DNA of 25,200 bases from an uncultured Bacilli bacterium (GCA_944363895.1 CALVVP010000043.1:1-25200), one strand, 5' to 3'. Numbered from the stretch's first letter, positions 15,548 through 22,848 are shown. The notes: a model not told the origin generated them from the letters alone. Made by a program: numbers and translations.

Positions 15548-17284
15548 ATGAAAAATGATTTTAAAAATATTTGGTGTAATTTAAAAAAATCATGGTTTTT
15601 TATTAAAAAAGAAAAAAAATATTTAATTTTATTTCTTATTTTTTCTATTTGCTTAAGTGCCTTAAGTGTTATAATGCCATTATTATCTGCTCGAATGCTG
15701 ATTTATTTAACTGACGGTTTATTCAAAAATTTATTAGTAATTGCTTTAACTGTGTTTACTGTTGAATTTGTTAATAATATATTTTATTATTTATATAATG
15801 TTTTGTTTCATAAATATTCATTGAAAACAATTTCTAAAATTCAAGTTAAAGTAGCTGAAGAAACGATGAAATTAGAAGTTGTCGAATTAGATAGTCAATC
15901 ATCAGGTGTATTTATTGATCGCGTTAATAATGATACAAGAGAAATTATTACTATATTTTCTGATTTAGGTGATGGAATAATTGATGTTATTGGAAATATT
16001 GGTGTTTTAGTAGCGATATTTTTTATTAATAAAGTAATGTTTGTTTATTTTGTGATTGTAATAACTATTATTTATATTTTAGAACATGTTAGAATGAAAA
16101 AATTTTTTGAACTAGATAAAAAAAGAAGAGAATTATCAGAAAAAAATACTGGTTTAGTTAGTGAACTAGTAAGAGGTATTAGAGATATTAAAACTTTGAA
16201 TATCGAAAAAAACTTTTTAAAAAAAGCTGAAGAAAAATTGGTTGAATCAAACAAAGAAAGCTATAAGATGCAAAAAGTTAATGCTAAATATAATTTTTTA
16301 ACTGGTACAGTTCAAGATATAAGCAAATTATTGTTGATTATTTTAGGCATTTATTTATGTCTTAATAATCAATTAACGACAGCTAATTTTGTTATCATTT
16401 ATATGTATAAAGATCATTTATTACAACTACTTAGATATTTTAGCTTTTTAGTTGAATTAGCTAAAAAATTCAATGTTGCTGCTACTAGAGTATTTGAAGT
16501 AATCGATGATGTTAAATTTAAAAAAGAGCATTTTGGAACTAGAGAATTAAATAAAATAAATGGTGATTTTGAATTTAAAGATGTTAGTTTCTCTTATAAT
16601 ACTGATAAAATAGTCTTAAGAAATTTAAGTTTTAAAATCCATGCTAATGAAACTGTTGCTTTTGTTGGTAAAAGTGGTAGTGGCAAAACAACTATTTTTA
16701 GTTTATTAAATCGTTTATATAATATCGATTCGGGAGAAATATTAATTGATAATATCAATATTAATGAACTAACTAAAGATTCAATTAGAAATAATATGTC
16801 AGTTATTACTCAAAATCCTTATATATTTAATTTTTCAATTAGAGACAATTTAAAAATAGTTAAAGATGATATGACTGACGAAGAAATGATTGAAGCTTGT
16901 AAGTTAGCTTGTCTTCATGATTTCATTATAAGTTTAAAAGATGGTTATGATACTATTGTTGGCGAAGGGGGAATTACTTTATCTGGTGGTCAAAGACAGC
17001 GTCTTGCTATAGCACGTGCTTTACTGAAAAAGACCGAAATTATTTTATTTGATGAAGCAACAAGTGCATTAGATAATGAAACACAAAAAGAAATTCAAAA
17101 AGCCATCAACAATATGAAAGGCGAATATACAATTTTAATTATTGCCCATCGCTTATCAACGGTTATTGATAGTGATCGAATTATCGTTATTGATAATGGT
17201 AAAGTAATTGCTGAAGGAACACACGATGAACTGTTTAAAAATAATGAATTTTATCGAAGTTTATATGAAAAAGAATTAATTTAA
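15548..17284 (+). CDS. ABC transporter, fused membrane and ATPase domains
   Basis: A half-transporter of 578 residues that should work as a homodimer. Six hydrophobic segments lie in the first 310 residues, followed by one ATPase domain. Walker A is GKSGSGKTT (starting about residue 374), the Q-loop ITQNPY, the signature LSGGQ (about 478-482), Walker B IILFDEATSALD (about 498-509) and the H-loop AHRLST (about 533). This is a type IV (exporter) fold of the MsbA/BmrA kind. The ligand cannot be deduced. The ATG at 15548 is preferred because AAGGG (15530-15534) can serve it, while the in-frame ATG at 15527 has no such site. It has its own promoter downstream of sigK and its own terminator. Confidence 0.92.
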   Translation: MKNDFKNIWCNLKKSWFFIKKEKKYLILFLIFSICLSALSVIMPLLSARMLIYLTDGLFKNLLVIALTVFTVEFVNNIFYYLYNVLFHKYSLKTISKIQVKVAEETMKLEVVELDSQSSGVFIDRVNNDTREIITIFSDLGDGIIDVIGNIGVLVAIFFINKVMFVYFVIVITIIYILEHVRMKKFFELDKKRRELSEKNTGLVSELVRGIRDIKTLNIEKNFLKKAEEKLVESNKESYKMQKVNAKYNFLTGTVQDISKLLLIILGIYLCLNNQLTTANFVIIYMYKDHLLQLLRYFSFLVELAKKFNVAATRVFEVIDDVKFKKEHFGTRELNKINGDFEFKDVSFSYNTDKIVLRNLSFKIHANETVAFVGKSGSGKTTIFSLLNRLYNIDSGEILIDNININELTKDSIRNNMSVITQNPYIFNFSIRDNLKIVKDDMTDEEMIEACKLACLHDFIISLKDGYDTIVGEGGITLSGGQRQRLAIARALLKKTEIILFDEATSALDNETQKEIQKAINNMKGEYTILIIAHRLSTVIDSDRIIVIDNGKVIAEGTHDELFKNNEFYRSLYEKELI

Positions 17285-17306
17285 AATTTTAATTATAACA
17301 AGATTC

Positions 17307-17339
17307 AAATTTGAATTATAAAAAAATTCAAATTTTTTT
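17307..17339 (+). terminator. Terminator of the ABC exporter gene
   Basis: AAATTTGAATT (17307-17317) and AATTCAAATTT (17325-17335) form an 11-bp stem, followed by Ts to 17339. Confidence 0.8.
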
Positions 17340-17368
17340 GAAATAATTTTTTTTATCGGTGATATAAT
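17338..17368 (+). promoter_or_regulatory. Possible promoter of nagZ
   Basis: TATAAT at 17363-17368 is a good -10; TTGAAA at 17338-17343 is a possible -35 but its 19-bp spacing is long. Confidence 0.4.
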
Positions 17369-17391
17369 AATTTATAGATAAGGATGATAAA

Positions 17392-18624
17392 ATGAAGAAA
17401 AAAAATAAAATAATATTATCGATATTAATTGTTATTCTGTTATTTACTTTGTTTTTTTTATTTAATAAATCTGATAATTCATTAGATAATCCTATTAATG
17501 ATGAAACTATTAATCAAAATCCACCAGAGTCTAAGCCAACTATTGAAGATAAAGTAAATGATATAATGCGTAAAATGACAATCGAAGAAAAAATTGGTCA
17601 GATGTTAATTATTTATGACACTCATGAAACAGTCGATGAAGAATTAAAACAATTTATTAAAGATATTAAACCATCAGGTTTTATTATTAATCAAAGTAAC
17701 ATTACTACCTTTGCTAAAACTAAAAAATATATCGCAGATTTAAAACAAAATAGTGAAATCCCTTTGATTATTTCCATTGATCAAGAAGGGGGAAGAGTTC
17801 AAAGATTACAAAATTTAGAAGATAAAAAAGCAACTTATATTCCTAGTATGTTAGATTTAGGTAATACTAATGATGTCGAACTAGCTTATGAAGTTGGCAA
17901 AGTATTAGCCGAGGATATGCGAACTTTGGGAATAAATGTTGTTTATGCCCCAGTTTGTGATATATTTTCTAATCCTAATAATAAAGTAATCGGTAATCGC
18001 AGTTTTGGTAGCAATCCTAATTTAGTCGCTAATATGTGTGTTAGTTTAGGTAATGGTTTAGAAGACAATGGCATAATTGCCACTTATAAGCATTTTCCTG
18101 GTCATGGAGATACTGCTACTGATTCCCATACTTCTTTACCAATAATTAATAAAACTTATACTGAATTACTAGATAATGAATTAATACCATTTAAAAATGT
18201 AATTGAAAATGATGCTAAAATGATTATGATTGGTCATATTGCTTTTCCTAATTTGACTAATGATAATACTCCAGCTAGTTTATCAAAAGAAATAATAACC
18301 GATTTATTAAAAAACAAATTAGGCTATAAAGGATTAGTTATAACTGATGCTTTAAATATGGGAGCTTTAAATGATAATTATAGTGATGAAGAAATATATA
18401 TTAAAACGGTTGAAGCTGGTGTTGATATATTATTAATGCCTAACAATGCCAAAGAAGCTATCAACACTATTAAAGAAAATATAGCAATTGAAAGAATTGA
18501 CGAATCTGTTAAAAAAATATTAATTTTTAAGTATACTTATTTAAAAGATAATTTATTAGATGAATCTTATTTAAATAGTAAAGAACATCAAGAAATTATA
18601 AACAAGATACCAGCAGAAGAATAA
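17392..18624 (+). CDS. nagZ: Membrane-anchored beta-N-acetylhexosaminidase, GH3 NagZ type
   Basis: A glycoside hydrolase family 3 enzyme of 410 residues, expected to release terminal N-acetylglucosamine from peptidoglycan fragments. Residues 7-24 form a hydrophobic N-terminal anchor without a lipobox cysteine, followed by a Pro/Asn/Asp-rich linker, so the enzyme acts outside the membrane. Motifs are IEEKIGQMLI, IDQEGGRVQRL and the NagZ loop KHFPGHGDTATDSH (H234 and H238 within it, with the catalytic His-Asp dyad). The nucleophile is D319 in VITDALNMGAL. Only the GH3 N-terminal barrel domain is present, as in NagZ; the second domain of longer homologues is missing. GGATGA lies before the ATG. 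Confidence 0.92.
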   Translation: MKKKNKIILSILIVILLFTLFFLFNKSDNSLDNPINDETINQNPPESKPTIEDKVNDIMRKMTIEEKIGQMLIIYDTHETVDEELKQFIKDIKPSGFIINQSNITTFAKTKKYIADLKQNSEIPLIISIDQEGGRVQRLQNLEDKKATYIPSMLDLGNTNDVELAYEVGKVLAEDMRTLGINVVYAPVCDIFSNPNNKVIGNRSFGSNPNLVANMCVSLGNGLEDNGIIATYKHFPGHGDTATDSHTSLPIINKTYTELLDNELIPFKNVIENDAKMIMIGHIAFPNLTNDNTPASLSKEIITDLLKNKLGYKGLVITDALNMGALNDNYSDEEIYIKTVEAGVDILLMPNNAKEAINTIKENIAIERIDESVKKILIFKYTYLKDNLLDESYLNSKEHQEIINKIPAEE

Positions 18625-18654
18625 TTTTAATAATAAGAAATTATAAAATAAAAT

Positions 18655-18733
18655 TTGACAAAACAAAAAAATAATGTATAATAACTGTACACAAAAAAGA
18701 AATATTGACAAAGTTATTGTTTGGTGATAAATT
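18655..18733 (+). promoter_or_regulatory. Two tandem promoters ahead of the RNA
   Basis: TTGACA (18655-18660), 16-bp spacer, TATAAT (18677-18682) is a near-perfect promoter. A second TTGACA (18705-18710) is 17 bp from TAAATT (18728-18733), which has TG one base before it. A third follows at 18751. No open reading frame starts between them. Confidence 0.6.
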
Positions 18734-18748
18734 ATTGTTGTAACAATA
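18733..18748. promoter_or_regulatory. Palindromic operator candidate
   Basis: TATTGTTGTAACAATA is a perfect 7-2-7 inverted repeat. It touches the -10 of the second promoter and ends two bases before the third -35, a place suited to a repressor. Confidence 0.45.
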
Positions 18749-18750
18749 GT

Positions 18751-18780
18751 TTGACAATCTTTTCGTTCGTTTTGTGTTAT
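18751..18780 (+). promoter_or_regulatory. Promoter of the folded RNA
   Basis: TTGACA (18751-18756), 18-bp spacer, TGTTAT (18775-18780); alternative -10 boxes overlap (TATATT). Expected transcript start is near 18787. Confidence 0.5.
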
Positions 18781-18785
18781 ATTGT

Positions 18786-18945
18786 TATAGAGTGATTATG
18801 AAGCTGGAAAATTGCTTTGCCCAGTACTCTTTATTTTGAAGTTTGAGTAGGTTGAACCGAAAGTATGTATGTAGGTAATTGGAGTCCAATTTTAATTATC
18901 CAAGTTTGTGACTTGTGTCATAGATAACTTTTCGGCTCTATTGAA
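18786..18945 (+). ncRNA. Candidate structured non-coding RNA, class unknown
   Basis: No coding frame is present here. Clear helices: ATAGAG (18787-18792) with CTCTAT (18936-18941), closing the whole; CCGAAAGT (18857-18864) with ACTTTTCGG (18927-18935, one bulge); CTGG (18804-18807) with CCAG (18821-18824); AATTGG (18877-18882) with CCAATT (18886-18891); CAAGT (18901-18905) with ACTTG (18911-18915). AGAGT (18789-18793) could instead pair with ACTCT (18826-18830), an alternative to the closing helix. A separate promoter for the next gene begins at 18949, so this looks like an independent RNA, not a leader. I cannot match it to 6S, SRP, tmRNA or RNase P RNA. Confidence 0.5.
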
Positions 18946-18948
18946 TTA

Positions 18949-18977
18949 TTTACATAATAATATTTTCTTAATAGAAT
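18949..18977 (+). promoter_or_regulatory. Promoter of the Panacea-type module
   Basis: TTTACA (18949-18954), 17-bp spacer, TAGAAT (18972-18977). AGGAGAG (18989-18995) is the ribosome binding site for the ATG at 19003. Confidence 0.65.
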
Positions 18978-19002
18978 ATAAGTAGAATAGGAGAGTGATA
19001 GT

Positions 19003-19482
19003 ATGTTGACTGCAAAACAGGTGGCTGAATATTTTCTTTCAAAAGATCCGGAAAGAAAACTTTTCAACCGTAATATTGTTTCATATAATGGTAGAAAATT
19101 CTATGAAGGTAATGCAAGAATAAATAAATATTTATTCTTGGCGCAAGTCGTTCATCTAGCTAAGTATAATTCAAAATTATTTTCTGATGATTTTGTAGCA
19201 TATGATAATGGTCCTGTGGTAGAAACAATAATGAATTCATATGGTAGATTAGTAGGTAATAATGATAAAAATATTGATGAAGTAGAAAAAGTTTTTTTAG
19301 ATAAAATATATTTATCTTTAGAAAATGCTACATATGAAGAGTTAATAGAAATAACTCATGAGGATCCAGAGTGGCAAATTTTAAGTAAGGATACATATAA
19401 AGCTCCAGTAATGAATTTAGAAAAAAATATTAATGAATATAAGAAGAGATATAAAGGATTAATTGAAGCATTAAAAATATGA
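19003..19482 (+). CDS. Panacea-domain (DUF4065/SocA-like) protein, probable antitoxin
   Basis: A 159-residue protein with the Panacea/DUF4065 pattern: MLTAKQVAEYFLSK at the start, NKYLFLAQVVHLAKYNSKLF (about 41-60) as the central helices, FVAYDNGPVVETIMNSYG (about 64-81) with the conserved A-x-x-x-G-P-V, and EDPEWQ (about 119-124) near the end. Panacea domains form the neutralising half of many toxin-antitoxin pairs with diverse toxins, and SocA is a proteolytic adaptor relative. It overlaps the next gene by four bases (ATGA), which couples translation, and it comes first, as antitoxins commonly do. Its stop is TGA, rare in this window. Family recognition is from memory of motifs. Confidence 0.75.
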   Translation: MLTAKQVAEYFLSKDPERKLFNRNIVSYNGRKFYEGNARINKYLFLAQVVHLAKYNSKLFSDDFVAYDNGPVVETIMNSYGRLVGNNDKNIDEVEKVFLDKIYLSLENATYEELIEITHEDPEWQILSKDTYKAPVMNLEKNINEYKKRYKGLIEALKI

Positions 19483-19910
19483 ATGAGGATTTACAAGTTG
19501 GTCAAATACTTTGGCTAAAAGTTAGATATCAAATAGATAAAGTATCTGATGTCAAACACCCAATGTTAATTGCTGAAATTAATGATGAATATATTGAAAT
19601 TATAGCAATTGATAAAACTGCTGGTAAATTACAAAATTTATATTATCCATACAATCGTTACATTAATTCAGATAATCCAAAAGAAACCGTCTTATATGAA
19701 GATAGTTATGCACAATTAAACACAAAATTGACAGTAGAAAATTTTGTTGATTTAAAAAAATATAGAAAAACAACAGATTTATTATCAAAAGTAAAATTAA
19801 ATGACTTATTAAATGATTATAAAGATTATCAAAATAATAATAAAATTAAAGAGGAAAGAATTGTGCATATGACAAAATATGAAATATTAGAATTAAATGA
19901 GATTAGTTAA
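19479..19910 (+). CDS. Probable PemK/MazF-like toxin paired with the Panacea protein
   Basis: A 143-residue protein. The N-terminal stretch DLQVGQILWLKVRY...VKHPMLIAEI followed by YIEIIAIDKTAGK has the beta-barrel rhythm of PemK/MazF-type proteins (family pattern: G-D-I-V-x-V ... R-P-x-L-V-I), in which RNA is usually cut. The second half is helical and charged. The typical catalytic Arg is replaced in the aligned position (HPML instead of RPxL), so activity is uncertain. The ATG lies in the ATGA overlap with the upstream gene and there is no separate ribosome binding site, indicating coupled translation. It might instead be a non-toxic partner of unknown function; the pairing is the main argument. 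Confidence 0.55.
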   Translation: MNEDLQVGQILWLKVRYQIDKVSDVKHPMLIAEINDEYIEIIAIDKTAGKLQNLYYPYNRYINSDNPKETVLYEDSYAQLNTKLTVENFVDLKKYRKTTDLLSKVKLNDLLNDYKDYQNNNKIKEERIVHMTKYEILELNEIS

Positions 19911-19930
19911 AAAATAGCTAATCTTTTTTA
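19900..19930 (+). terminator. Terminator of the toxin-antitoxin-like operon
   Basis: AGATTAGTTA (19900-19909) pairs with TAGCTAATCT (19916-19925, one G-T pair), followed by Ts to 19929. The hairpin includes the stop codon of the second gene. Confidence 0.8.
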
Positions 19931-20082
19931 TTTGTTTTACATATTATGTAGTATGTGGCATTAATATATCGACATTATTAAAAAAATAGTATATTAATAA
20001 TGTAATAAAAAAAGAGACACGCTTGATTTTGCCGCTTTTTTGTATTGGGAGTTCTTTGGGAGTTTTTTTAAATTATAGCATT
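19931..20082. other. Non-coding spacer with inverted and direct repeats
   Basis: No gene. ACATTATTAA (19972-19981) and TTAATAATGT (19994-20003) form a perfect 10-bp inverted repeat without a T-run after it. GGGAGTT occurs at 20047-20053 and again at 20058-20064. The position, just past the 3' end of a tRNA gene, would suit an old integration site, but no attachment core is visible. Confidence 0.35.
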
Positions 20083-20105
20083 AAAAAAACCTTTAAAATT
20101 AAAGG
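20083..20105 (-). terminator. Terminator of tRNA-Lys
   Basis: On the minus strand CCTTTAA and TTAAAGG (20105-20090) form a stem with a 2-nt loop followed by seven Ts. Confidence 0.75.
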
Positions 20106-20120
20106 CTTAATAATTATAAA

Positions 20121-20196
20121 TGGTGTCCCGTTAGGGGCTCGAACCCTAGACCCACAGATTAAGAGTCTGTTGCTCTACCAACTGAGCTAACGAGAC
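20121..20196 (-). tRNA. tRNA-Lys (anticodon CTT)
   Basis: Read on the minus strand it has a 7-bp acceptor stem GTCTCGT/ACGGGAC, a D arm with AGCTCAGTTGGTAGAGC, an anticodon loop CTCTTAA (anticodon CTT, reading AAG), a T arm TAGGG-TTCGAGC-CCCTA, discriminator A and an encoded CCA. All arms pair correctly. Confidence 0.96.
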
Positions 20197-20204
20197 ATAA
20201 CTAA

Positions 20205-20233
20205 ATTATAGCATGTTTATTAAAAATAAGCAA
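20205..20233 (-). promoter_or_regulatory. Promoter of tRNA-Lys
   Basis: On the minus strand TTGCTT (20233-20228), 17-bp spacer, TATAAT (20210-20205), nine bases before the tRNA 5' end. Confidence 0.7.
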
Positions 20234-20330
20234 TATTTTTAGTTATAGACATTCAAATAATCATTTTTAAGTAAGTTGAATATACTATAATAAGTCATAA
20301 ACACTTATAAATAAAGGGAATTTTACCGAT

Positions 20331-20359
20331 TTGCATTATTTATAAATTTATGATACAAT
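20331..20359 (+). promoter_or_regulatory. Promoter of secG
   Basis: TTGCAT (20331-20336), 17-bp spacer, TACAAT (20354-20359) with TG one base before it, an extended -10. Confidence 0.65.
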
Positions 20360-20388
20360 ATAACTCGTTCGAGGAGGAAAGTTTTAAA

Positions 20389-20604
20389 ATGTTGCAAATA
20401 TTATTAATAATCGTTTCGATTTTATTAATTTCTATAGTTTTATTACAAGCAGGTAAAGCCGAAAGTGCTTCTAATGTAATAACTGGTGGTAGCGATGCTT
20501 TATTTGCCAATCGAAAAGAACGTGGTGGAGAATTATTTATTACTAGGTTAACGATGGTATTAGGTTTATTATTCTTTATCATATGTTTAGTTATTGGATT
20601 TTAG
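20389..20604 (+). CDS. secG: SecG, preprotein translocase subunit
   Basis: A 71-residue membrane protein with two hydrophobic helices (about residues 2-20 and 49-70), the usual SecG hairpin, and the conserved linker LLQAGKAESASNVITGGSDAL followed by FANRKERGGELFITR (family: LLQ-x-G-K-x-x-G ... G-x-x-x-F-G). SecG assists SecYEG protein export. The start is the ATG at 20389, behind GAGGAGG at 20371-20377; an in-frame ATG at 20350 lies within the -10 element and cannot be the start. It has its own promoter and terminator. In many Firmicutes secG precedes rnr and smpB; here it is followed by cardiolipin synthase. Confidence 0.9.
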   Translation: MLQILLIIVSILLISIVLLQAGKAESASNVITGGSDALFANRKERGGELFITRLTMVLGLLFFIICLVIGF

Positions 20605-20626
20605 AGTTTAAAATAAACTCTTTTTT
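20604..20626 (+). terminator. Terminator of secG
   Basis: GAGTTTA (20604-20610) and TAAACTC (20614-20620) form the stem, followed by six Ts. Confidence 0.85.
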
Positions 20627-20628
20627 CT

Positions 20629-20656
20629 TTGTTTTATAATCAAATTATGATAAAAT
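20629..20656 (+). promoter_or_regulatory. Promoter of cls
   Basis: TAAAAT (20651-20656) with TG one base before it, and TTGTTT (20629-20634) 16 bp upstream. Confidence 0.5.
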
Positions 20657-20673
20657 GTTATTGGTGAAGTAGT

Positions 20674-22194
20674 ATGCTTAAAAAGTTACTTAATTTTGTG
20701 ACACACCGAATCTTTATTGTCGGTGTCTTATTGGTTTTTCAATTATTTATTTTAGTTTTAGCGCTTCATAAATTTGAAGAATATGGTTTATATTGTTACA
20801 TTTTATTTTTTGTTTTAGCGATATTAGTTTTATTAAAAATAATCAATGGTAATGCTAATCCAAACTATAAAATAGCTTGGATTATTCCTGTTTTAACTAT
20901 TCCTATTTTTGGAACCTTAATGTATTTAATTTTTGGCAACAAATTAAACAATAAAGATAAAAAATTAATAAAAAGTAAAGAAAATATTCAAAAAAATTTA
21001 AAACAAGATTTTAAAATAATGGCAGAAATCGAAAAACAAAATATTAATTTTTATAACCAGGCTAACTATATTTATCGCAATGCCTATTATCCAATTTATG
21101 AAAATACTTATACTGAATATTTAAAAATAGGGGAAGTTTATTATCAAAGATTAATTGAAGAGTTAAAACAAGCGGAAAAATATATTTTTATGCAATACTT
21201 TATTATTCATGAAGGTAAATTTTGGAATGAAATTTTAGAAATTTTAAAACAAAAAGTTAAAGATGGTGTCGATGTTAGAGTTGTTTACGATGACATGGGA
21301 TGCATTGTTACATTACCAAATAGATATTACGAAGAATTAAATAAATATGGTATTAAAGCTTGTTCTTTTAATAAATTTATTCCTGTTTTAACAGCTAAAT
21401 TAAATAATCGTGATCACCGTAAAATAACTGTTATCGATGGTAAAGTAGCCTTTACTGGCGGTATAAATTTAGCTGATGAATATATCAATGAATTTGCAAA
21501 ATATGGTCATTGGAAAGATAATGGTATTTTACTTAAAGGGGGTGCTGTTTGGAGTTTTACGGTTATTTTTTTATCTTTGTGGAATTATATTCATGGAAAA
21601 AATGAAAATTTTGACTATTTTAAACCGAAATTAGAAAAAATTAAAGCTCAAGGCTTTGTTCAACCTTATGATGATTCCCCTTTAGATGATGAAAGAGTAA
21701 GTCAAACTGTTTATTTAAATTTAATTAATAAAGCAGAAAAATATATTTACATTACCACACCTTATTTAATTATTGATGATGAATTAGAAAATGCTTTATG
21801 TGTGGCTGCTAAAAGTGGCATTGATGTCAGAATTATTACTCCAGGGATTCCTGATAAAAAAATAGTTAATGAAGTTACTAAAGCTTATTATAATAATTTA
21901 ATCGAAAATGGTGTGAAAATATATGAGTATTCTCAAGGCTTTATTCATGCTAAAACATTTTTAGTCGATGATAAAATTGCGACAGTTGGAACTGTTAATT
22001 TAGATTATCGTAGTTTGTATTTACACTTTGAATGTGGTGTTTTAATGTATAAAACTGACTGTATTAAAGATATAAAAAAAGACTTAAAAGAAGTATTAAG
22101 TATTTCCAAACAAATTTTAATTGATGATACCAAAGTAGGCTTATTTAGAAGTTTAAAAAGAGCAATTCTTCGTTTGTTTGCTCCATTAATGTAA
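20674..22194 (+). CDS. cls: Cardiolipin synthase, phospholipase D type
   Basis: A 506-residue membrane enzyme that joins two phosphatidylglycerol molecules to give cardiolipin and glycerol. The N-terminus has two or three membrane segments (about residues 10-35, 40-57 and 66-87, with KIAWIIPVLTIPIFGTLMYL typical of bacterial Cls). Two HKD catalytic motifs follow: NRDHRKITVIDGKVAFTGG (about 245-263) and FIHAKTFLVDDKIATVG (about 424-440). Length and order are those of Firmicute ClsA. The ATG follows GGTGAAG. The C-terminal LKRAILRLFAPLM is the usual family ending. It ends four bases before the stop of the convergent regulator gene. Confidence 0.95.
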   Translation: MLKKLLNFVTHRIFIVGVLLVFQLFILVLALHKFEEYGLYCYILFFVLAILVLLKIINGNANPNYKIAWIIPVLTIPIFGTLMYLIFGNKLNNKDKKLIKSKENIQKNLKQDFKIMAEIEKQNINFYNQANYIYRNAYYPIYENTYTEYLKIGEVYYQRLIEELKQAEKYIFMQYFIIHEGKFWNEILEILKQKVKDGVDVRVVYDDMGCIVTLPNRYYEELNKYGIKACSFNKFIPVLTAKLNNRDHRKITVIDGKVAFTGGINLADEYINEFAKYGHWKDNGILLKGGAVWSFTVIFLSLWNYIHGKNENFDYFKPKLEKIKAQGFVQPYDDSPLDDERVSQTVYLNLINKAEKYIYITTPYLIIDDELENALCVAAKSGIDVRIITPGIPDKKIVNEVTKAYYNNLIENGVKIYEYSQGFIHAKTFLVDDKIATVGTVNLDYRSLYLHFECGVLMYKTDCIKDIKKDLKEVLSISKQILIDDTKVGLFRSLKRAILRLFAPLM

Positions 22195-22198
22195 AATA

Positions 22199-22444
22199 TT
22201 AATCTTCAATATCTTCTCTGACAAATTCAGTCATCGGTACATTTAGTTTTTTAGATAAGATATAAACAAATTCTAAACTAAAAGTTTGGTAGCTATTATT
22301 TTCAATATTGGCAATTGTTCCCTCACTATATTGAACTAAATCAGCTAATTGCACTTGGGTTAGTTTTTTAAGTTTTCTAATTCTTTTAATATTTTTGCCA
22401 ACAATTACATAAACATATTTATTATCATCCTTATTTATCTTCAT
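22199..22444 (-). CDS. XRE-family helix-turn-helix regulator
   Basis: An 81-residue protein that is almost only a Cro/C1-type HTH: IKRIRKLKKLTQVQLADLV (about 19-37), then EGTIANIENN and the helix SLEFVYILSKKLNVPMTEFV. It should bind DNA as a dimer. No sensor or enzyme domain is attached. AGGTGA lies before the ATG on the minus strand. It is divergent from another small HTH gene, 111 bp away, and convergent with cls. Targets unknown; self-regulation and control of the neighbouring HTH gene are plausible but not shown by a visible operator. Confidence 0.87.
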   Translation of the reverse strand: MKINKDDNKYVYVIVGKNIKRIRKLKKLTQVQLADLVQYSEGTIANIENNSYQTFSLEFVYILSKKLNVPMTEFVREDIED

Positions 22445-22555
22445 ATTATTTCACCTAATTAAATCTTCTCATAAACAAATAGAGAACAACTACATTTAAT
22501 ATATGTACTTTATGAGTAAAATATGTTAAAATGGTACAAGAAAGGGAAACAATTT

Positions 22556-22774
22556 ATGGAAAGAGATCATTTTAAAAAATTACAAGAATTGCGAGTAGCT
22601 CATGGCTACACATATCAAAAAATGGCTGATAAATTACATATTAGCAAATGTTATTATTGGCAAATTGAAAATAAACAAAGAAATTTAACTTATAAAATGG
22701 CTTTTAATATTGCTAAAATTTTAAAAACTAAGCCCGATAAAATATTTTTAGAAGAATTAAAAATGGTAAAATGA
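22556..22774 (+). CDS. Second XRE-family helix-turn-helix regulator
   Basis: A 72-residue HTH protein: LQELRVAHGYTYQKMADKL followed by KCYYWQIENKQRNL and KMAFNIAKILKTKPDKIF. The start is set at the ATG at 22556; the in-frame ATG at 22523 overlaps a TTAAAAT -10-like element (22526-22532) and lacks a ribosome binding site, while AAAGGGA (22541-22547) serves 22556. It ends in TGA, one of only two such stops among the genes here. It stands 74 nt upstream of the phase-variable prepilin gene, which has its own promoter, and is a natural candidate regulator of it, though nothing in the sequence proves that. Confidence 0.83.
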   Translation: MERDHFKKLQELRVAHGYTYQKMADKLHISKCYYWQIENKQRNLTYKMAFNIAKILKTKPDKIFLEELKMVK

Positions 22775-22790
22775 ATATTCAGAATTTTGG

Positions 22791-22819
22791 TTGACTAATA
22801 ACTTGAAATACGGTAAAAT
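22791..22819 (+). promoter_or_regulatory. Promoter of the prepilin-like surface protein
   Basis: TTGACT (22791-22796), 17-bp spacer, TAAAAT (22814-22819), close to consensus. GAGG (22836-22839) lies nine bases before the ATG at 22849. Confidence 0.75.
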
Positions 22820-22848
22820 TAAATTATAGAAAATAGAGGTGCATTTTA

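Noticed and set aside
19994..20045. Second terminator between the toxin-like gene and tRNA-Lys
   Set aside because: The 10-bp inverted repeat at 19972-20003 is followed by A-rich sequence on the plus strand and by no T-run on the minus strand; the AAAAAG/CTTTTT pairing near 20008-20041 has a loop too long and mismatched to trust.
22523..22555. Upstream start for the second XRE gene
   Set aside because: The ATG at 22523 overlaps a -10-like element and has no ribosome binding site; 22556 does.
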